Shown: positions 7,947-16,374, counted from the first letter of the stretch. The stretch: 64,000 bases of DNA from Mycoplasma sp. CAG:776 (GCA_000438195.1 FR903053.1:10189-74188); one strand, 5' to 3'. Made by a program: numbers and translations. Notes: generated from the letters alone by a model not told the origin.

Positions 7947-8840
7947 ATGAAGTATATTATAATAATATTTATTATTGTTTTATTTTTTTTACTATGCTAT
8001 CTTTTTTTGCTAAAAAAAGAATTAAAAAGAATTCGTGAAGAAATAAATTTTATACGTACAAATCCTACGAATCATTTACTACATTCTGAATTATCTAATA
8101 AAGAAATAGAAAAGATGATTGGGGAAATTAACAATCTTTTTAAAGGTATTGCAGAAAAAGAAAGAAAAATGGAAGGTCAAAATCAGCGTTTTATGAAAAT
8201 GATGCGAAATATTTCTCATGATCTTCGAACACCTCTTACTTCTGCTTCTGGATATGTAGATTTGATTTTGAATCATGATTTGTCTTTAGAAGAAACAAAG
8301 AAAGAATTAATCGTTGTTCAAAAAAGATTGGATCGTCTAATAGAACTTGTTGATTCTTTTTTTGAATTTTCTAAAATTTTGACATCTTCAAATGAAGTTT
8401 CGTTTACTAAAATAAATATTATCGGTGTTATTGAAGAATGTGTAGGATCTTTTTATGAAGATTATACTAAAGAAGGAAGAGGAATTGATTTTGTCACTTC
8501 TACTCATAAATTAGAATTACTTACTAATATGGTAATGTTAAGGAGAATTATTGAAAATTTGATTGGAAATGCTTTAAAGCATGGTATTGGAGATTTGAAG
8601 ATTGAGGTTAAAGAATCTAAAAATATAGAAATTTGTTTTTCTAATCAAATTGATGATGTCGATTTAGATGTCCATAAAATGTTTGATGAATTTTATACGA
8701 CCGATATGTCTCGAACAAAAGGTTCTACAGGATTAGGACTTTTTATTGCTAAGGAATTTACTACTCAACTTGGAGGAAAGATATGGGCTTTAAAAGAACA
8801 AAATCGAATTAATATAGTAATTTTATTTGAAAATAATTAA
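7947..8840 (+). CDS. Sensor histidine kinase
   Basis: The 297-residue protein has a single N-terminal membrane helix (about residues 3-22) and almost no extracellular part. A coiled linker is followed by the H-box N-I-S-H-D-L-R-T-P with phosphoacceptor H91, and then N-box LIGNALKHG and G2 box TGLGLFIAKEF. This compact layout matches the intramembrane-sensing kinases that work with ABC transporters to detect cell-wall antibiotics. It is the last gene of the operon and is separated from its response regulator by the two ABC genes. Its stop overlaps the convergent MerR gene. Confidence 0.9.
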   Translation: MKYIIIIFIIVLFFLLCYLFLLKKELKRIREEINFIRTNPTNHLLHSELSNKEIEKMIGEINNLFKGIAEKERKMEGQNQRFMKMMRNISHDLRTPLTSASGYVDLILNHDLSLEETKKELIVVQKRLDRLIELVDSFFEFSKILTSSNEVSFTKINIIGVIEECVGSFYEDYTKEGRGIDFVTSTHKLELLTNMVMLRRIIENLIGNALKHGIGDLKIEVKESKNIEICFSNQIDDVDLDVHKMFDEFYTTDMSRTKGSTGLGLFIAKEFTTQLGGKIWALKEQNRINIVILFENN

Positions 8841-9643
8841 TTATCTTTAACTTTAATGGTAATTTTAGTAATGTAGTCATTTGGGGGACATATAATAAAA
8901 TCATTTAATCCTATTTCATATACATTTCCCGTTAATGTAATATTTTTTTTTTGGGTGTATTCTATAATTTTATTATAGAATTTTGGTAAGTCTGTCCACG
9001 ATCCTTTGTAATATGCACAAAGATATTTCCCTTTTTCTTTTACAAATAAGTTAGGAGATTTTTCAAAAGATTTGATACAGGTAAATATGCCATCATAATC
9101 ATAATCTTGGTGTAATATTTTATTCCAATCAATAAAACTTCCATAACCTAAGATTTGCTTTTTGGTATTTGCTGTTTTTTGTAAATAATTGTATATGTCT
9201 TCTAAGGAATAATTTGTCATGTTGGAATTTGCTATTAATAAGTATTCTTCTTCACATTCTTTTATTTCTATAGTTGAATTTGTTATGTTTGAGCATTCAG
9301 TAAGAATGTTTTTTTTGTATTTTAATTCTTCCTTTATTTTTTGTAATCGTTTTATTTCGTTATTAATTTCTGGAATTTTCTTTTGAGTTAATTTTTGAAA
9401 GTTATCGGAAGTAGGTAATTTTATATATTTTTTAATTTCTTTAATACTCATTCCTAATTCTCTTAACATTAAAATGTAATTTAATTCTAAAATTTGATTC
9501 CAATTATAATAGCGGTAATTATTTTGGCCTTTTGTAATAGGAGAAAATAATCCAATGTTATCATAATATTGCAGAGTCCTTTTATTTATGTTATTTAATT
9601 TCGCAAATTCAGCGATTGTAAATTTGATTTGTTTTTTTGACAT
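8837..9643 (-). CDS. MerR-family regulator with BmrR-like effector-binding domain
   Basis: The 268-residue protein starts MSKKQIKFTIAEFAKL at 9643. GTGGAGGTCAAG precedes this ATG, and the upstream extension of the frame is not family-like. Residues about 8-75 form the MerR winged helix (NINKRTLQYYDNIGLFSP), followed by a coiled coil. The C-terminal 150 residues, with KYLCAYYKGSW and GNVYEIGLND, match the BmrR/GyrI-like ligand-binding domain of multidrug regulators. It should bind a hydrophobic ligand and untwist the 19-bp-spacer promoter found beside its start. It is divergent from the acetyltransferase gene at 9737, its likely target. Confidence 0.88.
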   Translation of the reverse strand: MSKKQIKFTIAEFAKLNNINKRTLQYYDNIGLFSPITKGQNNYRYYNWNQILELNYILMLRELGMSIKEIKKYIKLPTSDNFQKLTQKKIPEINNEIKRLQKIKEELKYKKNILTECSNITNSTIEIKECEEEYLLIANSNMTNYSLEDIYNYLQKTANTKKQILGYGSFIDWNKILHQDYDYDGIFTCIKSFEKSPNLFVKEKGKYLCAYYKGSWTDLPKFYNKIIEYTQKKNITLTGNVYEIGLNDFIICPPNDYITKITIKVKDN

Positions 9644-9660
9644 TTTCTTGACCTCCACTA

Positions 9661-9691
9661 TTGACTTTACAGTAACTGTATAGTTTAGAAT
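9661..9691 (+). promoter_or_regulatory. MerR-type promoter/operator with 19-bp spacer
   Basis: TTGACT at 9661-9666 and TAGAAT at 9686-9691 are separated by 19 bp instead of 17. The spacer carries the dyad TACAGT-A-ACTGTA at 9668-9680. This is the canonical MerR-activated architecture, and it faces the acetyltransferase gene at 9737. Confidence 0.85.
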
Positions 9692-9736
9692 GCTATTATA
9701 TAATAATTTTTTTTTGAAATCAATGGGAGGGATAAG

Positions 9737-10381
9737 ATGAAAAAGGAAAAAGTTATTTTTAGAGAATATCGAAAGGAAGATCGAGAAGAATTGGAAAATA
9801 TTATTCGGGAAACGTGGAATTATGATCAATTTTGTAGTTCTAAAGTTGCTCGAAAAATGGCTAGAACTTATTTGGCTAATTGTTTAGCTAATCAAACTTT
9901 TACTCAAGTGGCTGTTATCAATAATCGTCCGGTAGGAATTATTTTAGGGAAAAAAATATTGCATTTTAAATGCCCATTAAAATTTAGGGTAAAACAAATT
10001 TTATCTATTTTATCAATTTATTTATCAAAAGAAGGTAGAAAGATAATTAAAATTTTTGGACATATTGATCGCATTGATGAAGAACTGTTATATCATACTA
10101 ATAAAAATTATGAAGGTGAAATAGCTTTATTTGTAGTCAATTCTAAATGTCGGGGACTGGGGATAGGGAAAAGTTTATTTTTTTCATTAAAATCTTATAT
10201 GGAAAGAGAAAAAATTAAAAATTTTTTTCTTTATACAGATACTAGTTGTAATTATGGTTTTTATGAACACTATAATATGATAAAAAAAGGAGAAATGTCT
10301 TATCAATTTCAGGTACAAAATCAAATGGTAGAAATGATTTTCTTTATTTATGAATATTCTTTTGTGAACATTTGTAAATGA
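9737..10381 (+). CDS. GNAT-family N-acetyltransferase, C-terminus probably altered by IS insertion
   Basis: The 214-residue protein has the acetyl-CoA-binding motif A as C-R-G-L-G-I-G-K in the context VNSKCRGLGIGKSL, and a motif-B-like YGFYEHYNM segment near the C-terminus. The ribosome site is GGGAGGGAT. It lies directly behind the MerR-type promoter, so it is probably induced by a small toxic ligand and may modify it. The stop codon at 10379-10381 lies inside the left end of an IS element inserted at 10378. Joining the flanks without the element would extend the protein by about a dozen residues, to a TAG at 11524-11526, so the present C-terminus may not be the original one. Confidence 0.82.
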   Translation: MKKEKVIFREYRKEDREELENIIRETWNYDQFCSSKVARKMARTYLANCLANQTFTQVAVINNRPVGIILGKKILHFKCPLKFRVKQILSILSIYLSKEGRKIIKIFGHIDRIDEELLYHTNKNYEGEIALFVVNSKCRGLGIGKSLFFSLKSYMEREKIKNFFLYTDTSCNYGFYEHYNMIKKGEMSYQFQVQNQMVEMIFFIYEYSFVNICK

Positions 10382-10413
10382 TGCGAAACCAAATATAAGT
10401 AGAAATGACTCAA
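10372..10413. repeat. Left end of IS: 6-bp target duplication plus terminal inverted repeat
   Basis: TTGTAA at 10372-10377 is the target copy. The element starts ATGATGCGAAAC at 10378 and its inverted repeat continues imperfectly to AAATGACTCAA at about 10413. Confidence 0.75.
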
Positions 10414-11480
10414 TTAGATAGTTGAGTTATTTTTGTTGTTAAAAGTAAAAATATTCTTTGTTCTTTTGGTGTTTTGTAATTCAATACTGCCATAGGGATG
10501 TTGTTTGATCTTTTTAAATATAATCTAGCTTGATATCTTAAACCTTCTAAAGAATAGAATTTAAGAGTATTATAAAATCTTTCATCATTTCTATGACTTC
10601 TTTGTACTTTACCATTATGTCTGGGTGTTCTAGATTTGATTTTATGATGATAAATATCTTCTTCTATGCATAACTTATTTAAAGAATGTATTTTTTTAAT
10701 TTTTTCTTTATTCCAAGTAAATTTAATTCCATTATCCGTTTGAATCTCTTTAGATTTATATTCATAAAATAAAAAACAACGATGAACAAAGTCTACTGTA
10801 TCCATAGAAGTATGAGAATCATAATGACAAATAAATCTTTCACGAGAAGCTTCATCTATGCAAGTGTATTGATAAAACTTTTGATCTTCTGGTAAATGAT
10901 CACATTTACATTTATCAGGAACATATTTCACATCAATTTACCATTTAATACCAAGTTCTTTTGGAGTGTCATAGTGTTTTGGAGTATATTTTGAAGTATT
11001 TTTAATATTAATTTCGTTATAGTAACCAATTCTTTTTAAAACTCGATATAAACTACTAGGATGTCTAGAATATCTTTTATTAATCTTTAACTTATACCAT
11101 AATTCACATAAAGTGATATGGGGATTTCTTCTAATATAATTATGAATCCATTTTAGTTCTATATCTTTATGAGCATTAGGGTGTTTAGAATTAGGTTTAT
11201 GAGATTTGTCAATTAAAGATTCTTTTGTTCCATCAAACTTTCTATTCCAACGAGATAAAGAAGTTTTACTAATATGATATTTACGACAGACATAATTAGA
11301 AGAGTTGCCATTTTTATATGTACAAACGGCATAAAATTTTTTGTTCAAATCATGTGGCAAATATCTAACGTTTTGTGATATACTATTCATAAGTGATTCA
11401 GTCCCTTCGTTAATTTTTTTTAGAGCAAATCAATTATACGACTTGAATCATTTTTCTTTTATCAAAACGTTTCACATCAA
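10378..11480 (-). mobile_element. IS481-like insertion sequence, inactivated
   Basis: This 1103-bp element is bounded by imperfect inverted repeats of about 36 bp (outer ends ATGATGCGAAAC and TTGATGTGAAAC) and by a direct duplication TTGTAA on both sides. It carries one minus-strand transposase reading frame filling nearly all of it, now interrupted by a stop. Size, single-frame HTH-plus-DDE transposase and 6-bp duplication fit the IS481 family. It landed at the end of the acetyltransferase gene. Confidence 0.82.
10410..11390 (-). pseudogene. IS481-like transposase, in-frame nonsense and damaged DDE
   Basis: The frame runs from the ATG at 11390 to the TAA at 10410 with a single in-frame TAA at 10940-10938. 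The protein reads LGIKW, stop, IDVKYVPD, where a CAA-to-TAA change would explain the break. The N-terminal 150 codons hold helix-turn-helix segments (VCRKYHISKTSLSRW). The C-terminal 173 codons hold the rve integrase fold with first Asp in YTCIDEASR and second in QTDNG. At the third acidic position the family Glu of NGKVER is a Gln here (HNGKVQRSHR). The stop and the lost catalytic residue both indicate an element that cannot move by itself. Confidence 0.85.
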
Positions 11481-11486
11481 TTGTAA
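11443..11486. repeat. Right end of IS: terminal inverted repeat plus target duplication
   Basis: The right inverted repeat runs from TTGAATCATTTTT at 11443 to TTCACATCAA ending at 11480. It is followed directly by the second TTGTAA at 11481-11486. Confidence 0.75.
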
Positions 11487-11601
11487 CACTATACAGTTTA
11501 ATTTAATTCATTCTTTGATAGTGTAGATTATTTTTTGCTTTAATGATATAGTTAGTACAACAAACAAATCGTTAAATAGTAATTTTAGGAGTTGATTTAA
11601 A

Positions 11602-12297
11602 GTGAAAAAAAGGCCAGTAACAACTTTATTTATGTTAGAATCTCTTGACGGTAAGATCAGTAGTGGTAGTACTGATGAATTAGATGCCGACAAGGATTGG
11701 TGTCAAATTGATGGCGTTAAAGAAGGATTACACCAGTATTATGAAATAGAAGCTACAACTGATTATTTTTCATTAAATACTGGTAGAGTAATGGCTAAAA
11801 TTGGTGTTAATGATAAGAAAGAATATCCTAAAAAAGTGGAAGTAAATTTTGTTATTGTTGATAATAAGCCACATTTGAATGAGAATGGAATAGATTATAT
11901 ATGCAACTGGGTAGAAAAATTAATATTAGTCACAACAAATAAAAGTCATATCGCGTATTCTTTAGTAGAAAGATACGATAATTTAGATATTTTATACTAT
12001 GAAGAATTAGACTTAACAAGATTATTAGAAGATTTATCTAGTAAATATAATACTAAAAAATTAACAATTCAATCTGGTGGAAGTCTTAACGGACTATTTT
12101 TACGAAATGATTTAATTGATTATGTAAATATAGTAATTGCTCCATTATTAGTTGGAGGTAAAGGTGTATCTACTCTAATCGATGGAGAGGCAATTAGTTA
12201 TTCAGGAGAATTAAATAAATTAAAGGCATTAGAACTTATTGAATGTAATCAATTAGATAACTCTTATGTTCAGTTAAAATACAAAGTGAAAAGATAA
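11602..12297 (+). CDS. RibD C-terminal / dihydrofolate-reductase-like reductase
   Basis: The 231-residue protein opens RPVTTLFMLESLDGKIS, the characteristic first strand and DGKI loop of the RibD C-terminal (5-amino-6-(5-phosphoribosylamino)uracil reductase) fold. It later has IQSGGSLNGLFL and IAPLLVGGKG, the NADPH-binding GG motifs. It starts with GTG at 11602 behind a TTTTAGGAG site. There is no deaminase domain and no other riboflavin gene nearby, so it is more likely a stand-alone RibD_C/DHFR-fold reductase of unknown substrate than a riboflavin enzyme. It is a single-gene unit between the IS and a terminator. Confidence 0.8.
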   Translation: MKKRPVTTLFMLESLDGKISSGSTDELDADKDWCQIDGVKEGLHQYYEIEATTDYFSLNTGRVMAKIGVNDKKEYPKKVEVNFVIVDNKPHLNENGIDYICNWVEKLILVTTNKSHIAYSLVERYDNLDILYYEELDLTRLLEDLSSKYNTKKLTIQSGGSLNGLFLRNDLIDYVNIVIAPLLVGGKGVSTLIDGEAISYSGELNKLKALELIECNQLDNSYVQLKYKVKR

Positions 12298-12325
12298 ATT
12301 ATAATTTATCAAGCAGATTAGCAGA

Positions 12326-12351
12326 GCTTATAGAGTTGATAAGCATTTTTT
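12326..12351 (+). terminator. Rho-independent terminator of the reductase gene
   Basis: GCTTAT (12326-12331) pairs with ATAAGC (12339-12344) and is followed by ATTTTTTAT. Confidence 0.7.
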
Positions 12352-12565
12352 ATATCCAAAATAGAAAAGGGCGTAAAATTACAATAATATTGTTTCTTAA
12401 TAATCATTTAAAATATTTTTAATTTGGTTAATTTGCTTAGTAATTAAATTAGAATAATCGTGATTCCGAGAAAATTCATTTGTCGTTTTAATAATGATAA
12501 ATTTTTAATCATTTCAAATATTTTTGTATTCGGCTTTAAAATCTAAATAGTCTTAAATTCTAACA
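12352..12565. other. Gene-free AT-rich stretch
   Basis: No open frame with a ribosome site, RNA gene or repeat was recognised. A short minus-strand frame starting around IFEMIKNLSLLKRQ is closed by a stop after a few dozen codons and may be a gene remnant, but I cannot support it. Confidence 0.5.
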
Positions 12566-12598
12566 TCAAAAAAGTTCTCTTTCCTAGAAAGAGAACTT
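12566..12598 (-). terminator. Terminator of the tRNA-Gly transcript
   Basis: AAGTTCTCTTTC (12572-12583) and GAAAGAGAACTT (12587-12598) form a perfect 12-bp stem with a 3-base loop. On the minus strand it is followed by a T-run. Confidence 0.8.
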
Positions 12599-12657
12599 AT
12601 AATATTATATAAAATAAAAACTCACGAACTTTTTACAGTCTGTAAGTTGTATTCAAA

Positions 12658-12732
12658 TGGAGCAAGTGAGCGGAATCGAACCGCCGTCTCAACCTTGGCA
12701 AGGTCGCATACTAACCGCTGTACTACACCTGC
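12658..12732 (-). tRNA. tRNA-Gly (anticodon GCC)
   Basis: Read on the minus strand the acceptor is GCAGGTG pairing with CACTTGC, followed by T73 and an encoded CCA. The anticodon loop TTGCCAA between CGACC and GGTTG gives GCC. The T-arm GGCGG-TTCGATT-CCGCT is intact. It has its own promoter and terminator. Confidence 0.97.
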
Positions 12733-12742
12733 GTGCATAATT

Positions 12743-12771
12743 ATATTATCAAATTATACATTATATTGCAA
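12743..12771 (-). promoter_or_regulatory. Promoter of tRNA-Gly
   Basis: On the minus strand TTGCAA (12771-12766) and TAATAT (12748-12743) have a 17-bp spacer just upstream of the tRNA 5' end. Confidence 0.5.
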
Positions 12772-12778
12772 GGAAAAA

Positions 12779-12807
12779 TTGCAAAATTTATAATTATATT
12801 ATATAAT
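12779..12807 (+). promoter_or_regulatory. Promoter of the LTA-synthase-family operon
   Basis: TTGCAA at 12779-12784 and TATAAT at 12802-12807 have a 17-bp spacer. They lie 22 bp upstream of the ATG at 12829 and diverge from the tRNA-Gly promoter. Confidence 0.65.
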
Positions 12808-12828
12808 TATGACTGAAGAAGGGTGATT

Positions 12829-14892
12829 ATGAAAGAAAAAATTAAATTATTTTTTCGAAAACTTCGGAAAAATGTGATTGAATATATAGCTACTAATCGT
12901 TTGTTTCTTGCTTATGTTATCCTAGCTATGGCTGGGTTAATGCTTGTAAGAAATTTTACTGTTAATAATATGTGGAGTTTTGAAGCTTTTATTTGTGATT
13001 TAGCTTTAGTTTTGATGTTTGGTTCTTTAGGATATTTAGTAAAACCTAAAAATCAATATTTATATTTTATGATTGTTTTAATTATATTTACCTTAATGGA
13101 AGTAATAAATGGTATTTATTATACTTTTTATACTTCTTTTGCTTCTTTTGGTGAACTTGCAACAGCTGGGCAAACAGAGACGGTTATGGGTTCGATATTT
13201 GAGAAGATAGAAATTACACATGTGATTTATATTATTTTTCCAATTTTATTTTATTTTATTCATAAAAAGTTATTTAAGAGTGCTTATTACAGTTTTATGA
13301 GTGTAGTAGAAAAAGGGAAAAAAATGTGTGTGGTTACACTTTTGGTGGGCTGTTTATTTTTAGCATATACTTTTGTAACAGCGACAGGAACCGATTATTC
13401 GAGGCTTGCTAAACAATGGAATAGGGTTTATGTGGTGGAACGCTTTGGAATAGTTTTGTATCAAATTAATGATTTAATTCAAACTTTAACTCCTAAATTT
13501 AGCAGTTTGTTTGGATATGATGAGGCTGCTCAAAGTTTTATTGATTATTTTACTAGTGATGAAGTAGACGAGTATGATGGTGAAAATAAATATACTGGTA
13601 TTTTAGAAGGATACAATATTGTTTTTATTCACATGGAAGGAATGCAAACTTATTTGATGGATTTAGTGTTTAATGGAGTGGAAGTTACTCCTAACTTAAA
13701 TCAAATTGCTAGTGAAGGAATGTTCTTTTCTAGATTTTACCCTCAAGTAAGCATTGGTACTTCTAGTGATACAGAATTTACTCTTAATACAAGTTTACTT
13801 CCAGCGGCAAGTGGAGCGGTATTTACTTCTTATTATGATCGAGAATATGTAACTATACCAAAACTTTTGAAAGAAAAGGGTTATACAACTTTTAGTACTC
13901 ATGGGAATTATGCTTCTATGTGGAATCGAGCTATTGTACATCCTCGTTTTGGATATGATGAGATGTATTTTGAAGAATCTTTTGATTATACAGAAGAGGA
14001 TGTTATTAACTTAGGTATTAATGATAAGTTATTTTTTAAACAAGTTGTTCCAATTATAGAAAATATAGAGCAAAATAGTACTAATTATATGGGAACAATT
14101 ATCACTTTATCTAATCATTCACCGTTTAAGTTTTTAGATCAGTATGGAGAATATGATATGTCTACTACTTACGAGGAATGTGATGAAAATCAAGTATGTC
14201 AAGAAAAAACTACTAATTATTTGTATGGAACAGATGCAGGAAATTATATTATGAGTAGTCATTATGCTGATCAAGCTTTAGGAGAATTCTTTGAATATGT
14301 AAATAATTCGGAATATTTTAATAATACTGTGTTTGTATTATATGGTGATCATGATGCAAAGTTATCTAGAAATGCTTTAAATTATTTGTATAATTATGAT
14401 TATAAGACTGGTGAACTTAAGAGTGAAGATGATCCGACTTATATTCAGTATGATGAATATGATCATGAACTTAATAAAAATACTCCATTAATTATTTGGA
14501 CGAAAAATAAAGAATTACGTCGTAAACTTCACGGAGAAGTAGATTATGTAATGGGAATGTATGATGTTATGCCTACTTTAGGAAATATGCTTGGAATTGA
14601 AAATGAGTTTGCTATGGGTCATGATATCTTTAATATTAAAGATGATAATTATGTAGTTTTTCCAAGTGGTAATTTTGTAACTAATTTGATATATTATAAT
14701 AATTCTACAGGACAATCTAAAATCATTAAAGAAGGTGCTACCTTATCTAGTGATTATATTGCTAATATGATTCAAAAAACAGAAAAAGTATTGGAAGTAT
14801 CTAATTCAATTATTGTTCATGATTTGATTAAAAATGAAGGTGATACAGTAAGAAAAATTAAAGAAAATAAAGAAAATGAGGCAACAGAATGA
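12829..14892 (+). CDS. LTA-synthase-family sulfatase-fold membrane protein
   Basis: The 687-residue protein has five N-terminal membrane helices (to about residue 190) and a large extracellular alkaline-phosphatase-superfamily domain. Visible metal and active-site segments are NIVFIHMEGMQ (metal Glu), GTSSDTEF (nucleophile loop, residues 310-317), FSTHGNYASMWNR, LSNHSPF and YGDHDAKL (Asp-His). It should transfer glycerol-phosphate or another phosphoglycerol-type head group onto a wall polymer or lipid. By comparison with the GKTSD loop of LtaS as I remember it, the nucleophile position may hold Ser312, next to Thr311; this needs an alignment. I chose the ATG at 12829 after GAAGAAGGG over a GTG at 12823. 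It heads a three-gene operon. Confidence 0.88.
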   Translation: MKEKIKLFFRKLRKNVIEYIATNRLFLAYVILAMAGLMLVRNFTVNNMWSFEAFICDLALVLMFGSLGYLVKPKNQYLYFMIVLIIFTLMEVINGIYYTFYTSFASFGELATAGQTETVMGSIFEKIEITHVIYIIFPILFYFIHKKLFKSAYYSFMSVVEKGKKMCVVTLLVGCLFLAYTFVTATGTDYSRLAKQWNRVYVVERFGIVLYQINDLIQTLTPKFSSLFGYDEAAQSFIDYFTSDEVDEYDGENKYTGILEGYNIVFIHMEGMQTYLMDLVFNGVEVTPNLNQIASEGMFFSRFYPQVSIGTSSDTEFTLNTSLLPAASGAVFTSYYDREYVTIPKLLKEKGYTTFSTHGNYASMWNRAIVHPRFGYDEMYFEESFDYTEEDVINLGINDKLFFKQVVPIIENIEQNSTNYMGTIITLSNHSPFKFLDQYGEYDMSTTYEECDENQVCQEKTTNYLYGTDAGNYIMSSHYADQALGEFFEYVNNSEYFNNTVFVLYGDHDAKLSRNALNYLYNYDYKTGELKSEDDPTYIQYDEYDHELNKNTPLIIWTKNKELRRKLHGEVDYVMGMYDVMPTLGNMLGIENEFAMGHDIFNIKDDNYVVFPSGNFVTNLIYYNNSTGQSKIIKEGATLSSDYIANMIQKTEKVLEVSNSIIVHDLIKNEGDTVRKIKENKENEATE

Positions 14893-15527
14893 GAAAAAGA
14901 TATAAAATAGGGTTAATTATTATTAGTGTTTTATTAGCGAGTGTGATTGGAGTAGGTGTTTTTAAAATATTTTATTCTAATGATGAGGAAGAAAAAGAGC
15001 CTAATGTTACAAATGTAATATCTAATATAACAGATTATGGTTATACTTTAGATGATCGAGATACAGCTTATATGAAAGAAACTTTTAAAGAATTAGAAAC
15101 GATTCTTGAGGAATCAGAAATAGATGATCATGATTATGCATCGGTATTAGCCAAATTGTTTGTGATTGATTTTTATACGCTTAATAATAAAATTAATAAG
15201 TATGATGTAGGAAGTTTGGAATATATATTAAGTAGTAAAGTTGATAGTTTTCGTTTAAAAGCGATGGATACTATCTATCGTGATATTCTTGATAATACTT
15301 ATCGAGATCGTGTTCAAGATTTGCCGGAAATTACAAATGTTCAAGTACTAGATGTAGTAGATACAACCTTTACTTTGAATGAAGAAGAAGTGCAGGCTAT
15401 TCAAGTTACAATGAATTATGAGTATAAAGAAGATTTAGGGTATGATACAGAAGGAACAATTTATTTTGTTAAGAATGCTAATAAATTAGAGGTTGTATCT
15501 TATACTCCAGAAATAGAAGAAGTTTAG
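14889..15527 (+). CDS. Single-pass extracytoplasmic protein of unknown function
   Basis: The 212-residue protein has one N-terminal membrane helix (about residues 6-28) and an acidic extracellular part rich in Asp/Glu, with no motif I recognise. There is no lipobox. Its start overlaps the stop of the LTA-synthase-family gene (ATGA), so the two are translationally coupled and their products probably work together at the membrane. The C-terminal half looks like a small alpha+beta domain (VLDVVDTTFTLNEEEVQAIQV). A role as an accessory or partner of the phosphoglycerol transferase is inference only. Confidence 0.7.
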   Translation: MRKRYKIGLIIISVLLASVIGVGVFKIFYSNDEEEKEPNVTNVISNITDYGYTLDDRDTAYMKETFKELETILEESEIDDHDYASVLAKLFVIDFYTLNNKINKYDVGSLEYILSSKVDSFRLKAMDTIYRDILDNTYRDRVQDLPEITNVQVLDVVDTTFTLNEEEVQAIQVTMNYEYKEDLGYDTEGTIYFVKNANKLEVVSYTPEIEEV

Positions 15528-15544
15528 AAAGTGGGATGCTGTAT

Positions 15545-16324
15545 ATGAGAAAGTTTGATCCAATTGATATATTTTTCATTGCGATAATAACAACGTATTT
15601 TATTACTTTAATATGTATTGGTATTACTTTTTTGTATATTAAGTTTTCTAAAAATAAAAGTAGTAAAATTACTTCTAAAAAACAAAATAATGTTGTAAAT
15701 GTTGTCGAAATAAAGGAAAAAGTAAAAAAAGAGCAATTACCAAAGAAGGTTAATAACAAAGTTCCTTCAGGAACTTGGAAAGAGAAAATATTATCTAGTG
15801 CTTTATTTCATAAATTGTTTATGAAAGAAGTAAAAGCTAAGAAGCAAGTTGAGCCTATTATTAAGAAAGAGCCTGTAACTAAATTAAAAATAGAAGAAAA
15901 AGTAAGTATTGAACCTGAAAAAATAAAGAAAGTTCAAGATCAGAAAGAAAAGGCAGTAGAAAATAATGTAGTGGTTGTTAAAGATCATAAAATGGTTCAG
16001 AATGATAAAAAAGATGAATTAGTTGATGAATCTAAAAAAACAGTTACTAAGAAAAACTTGAATACAAAGACAACTACAGTTAAGAAAAATTCTAATAATA
16101 GTAAGGTAGTTAGTAAAAATTCAGGAAATGGAAATAAAACATCTACTAATAAGAAGTCTAATACTAATTCAAATAAAAAGAGTAGTAATCAAAATAAATC
16201 TTCTACTAAGAAAAAAGCAGGGACTTCTTCAAAAAATAGTGTTAAAAAAACTAGTAGTACTCCCTCTAAAAAGTCATCTACAAAAAATAGTAAGAGAAAG
16301 AAAAAAATTACTAGTAAAAAATAA
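15545..16324 (+). CDS. Membrane-anchored lysine-rich protein with disordered tail
   Basis: The roughly 259-residue protein has one N-terminal membrane helix, about 45 residues of ordinary sequence, and then a long low-complexity tail of Lys, Ser, Thr, Asn and Val ending SKRKKKITSKK. The tail is strongly basic. If it is outside, it could bind anionic wall polymers such as teichoic acid made by the first gene of the operon; if inside, DNA or ribosomes. I chose the ATG at 15545 because AGTGGG lies about 9 bp upstream; the ATG at 15536 is in the same frame. It ends the operon before the terminator at 16333. Confidence 0.7.
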   Translation: MRKFDPIDIFFIAIITTYFITLICIGITFLYIKFSKNKSSKITSKKQNNVVNVVEIKEKVKKEQLPKKVNNKVPSGTWKEKILSSALFHKLFMKEVKAKKQVEPIIKKEPVTKLKIEEKVSIEPEKIKKVQDQKEKAVENNVVVVKDHKMVQNDKKDELVDESKKTVTKKNLNTKTTTVKKNSNNSKVVSKNSGNGNKTSTNKKSNTNSNKKSSNQNKSSTKKKAGTSSKNSVKKTSSTPSKKSSTKNSKRKKKITSKK

Positions 16325-16332
16325 AAATTAGT

Positions 16333-16374
16333 GATATAAATTGTTTTATTATGTAAAGCGATTTATATCTTTTT
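16333..16374 (+). terminator. Rho-independent terminator
   Basis: GATATAAAT (16333-16341) pairs perfectly with ATTTATATC (16361-16369), followed by five T. Confidence 0.75.

Noticed and set aside
11602..12297. Riboflavin biosynthesis gene ribD
   Set aside because: Only the reductase-type half is present and no other riboflavin genes are near; stand-alone RibD_C proteins are common and have other or unknown roles.
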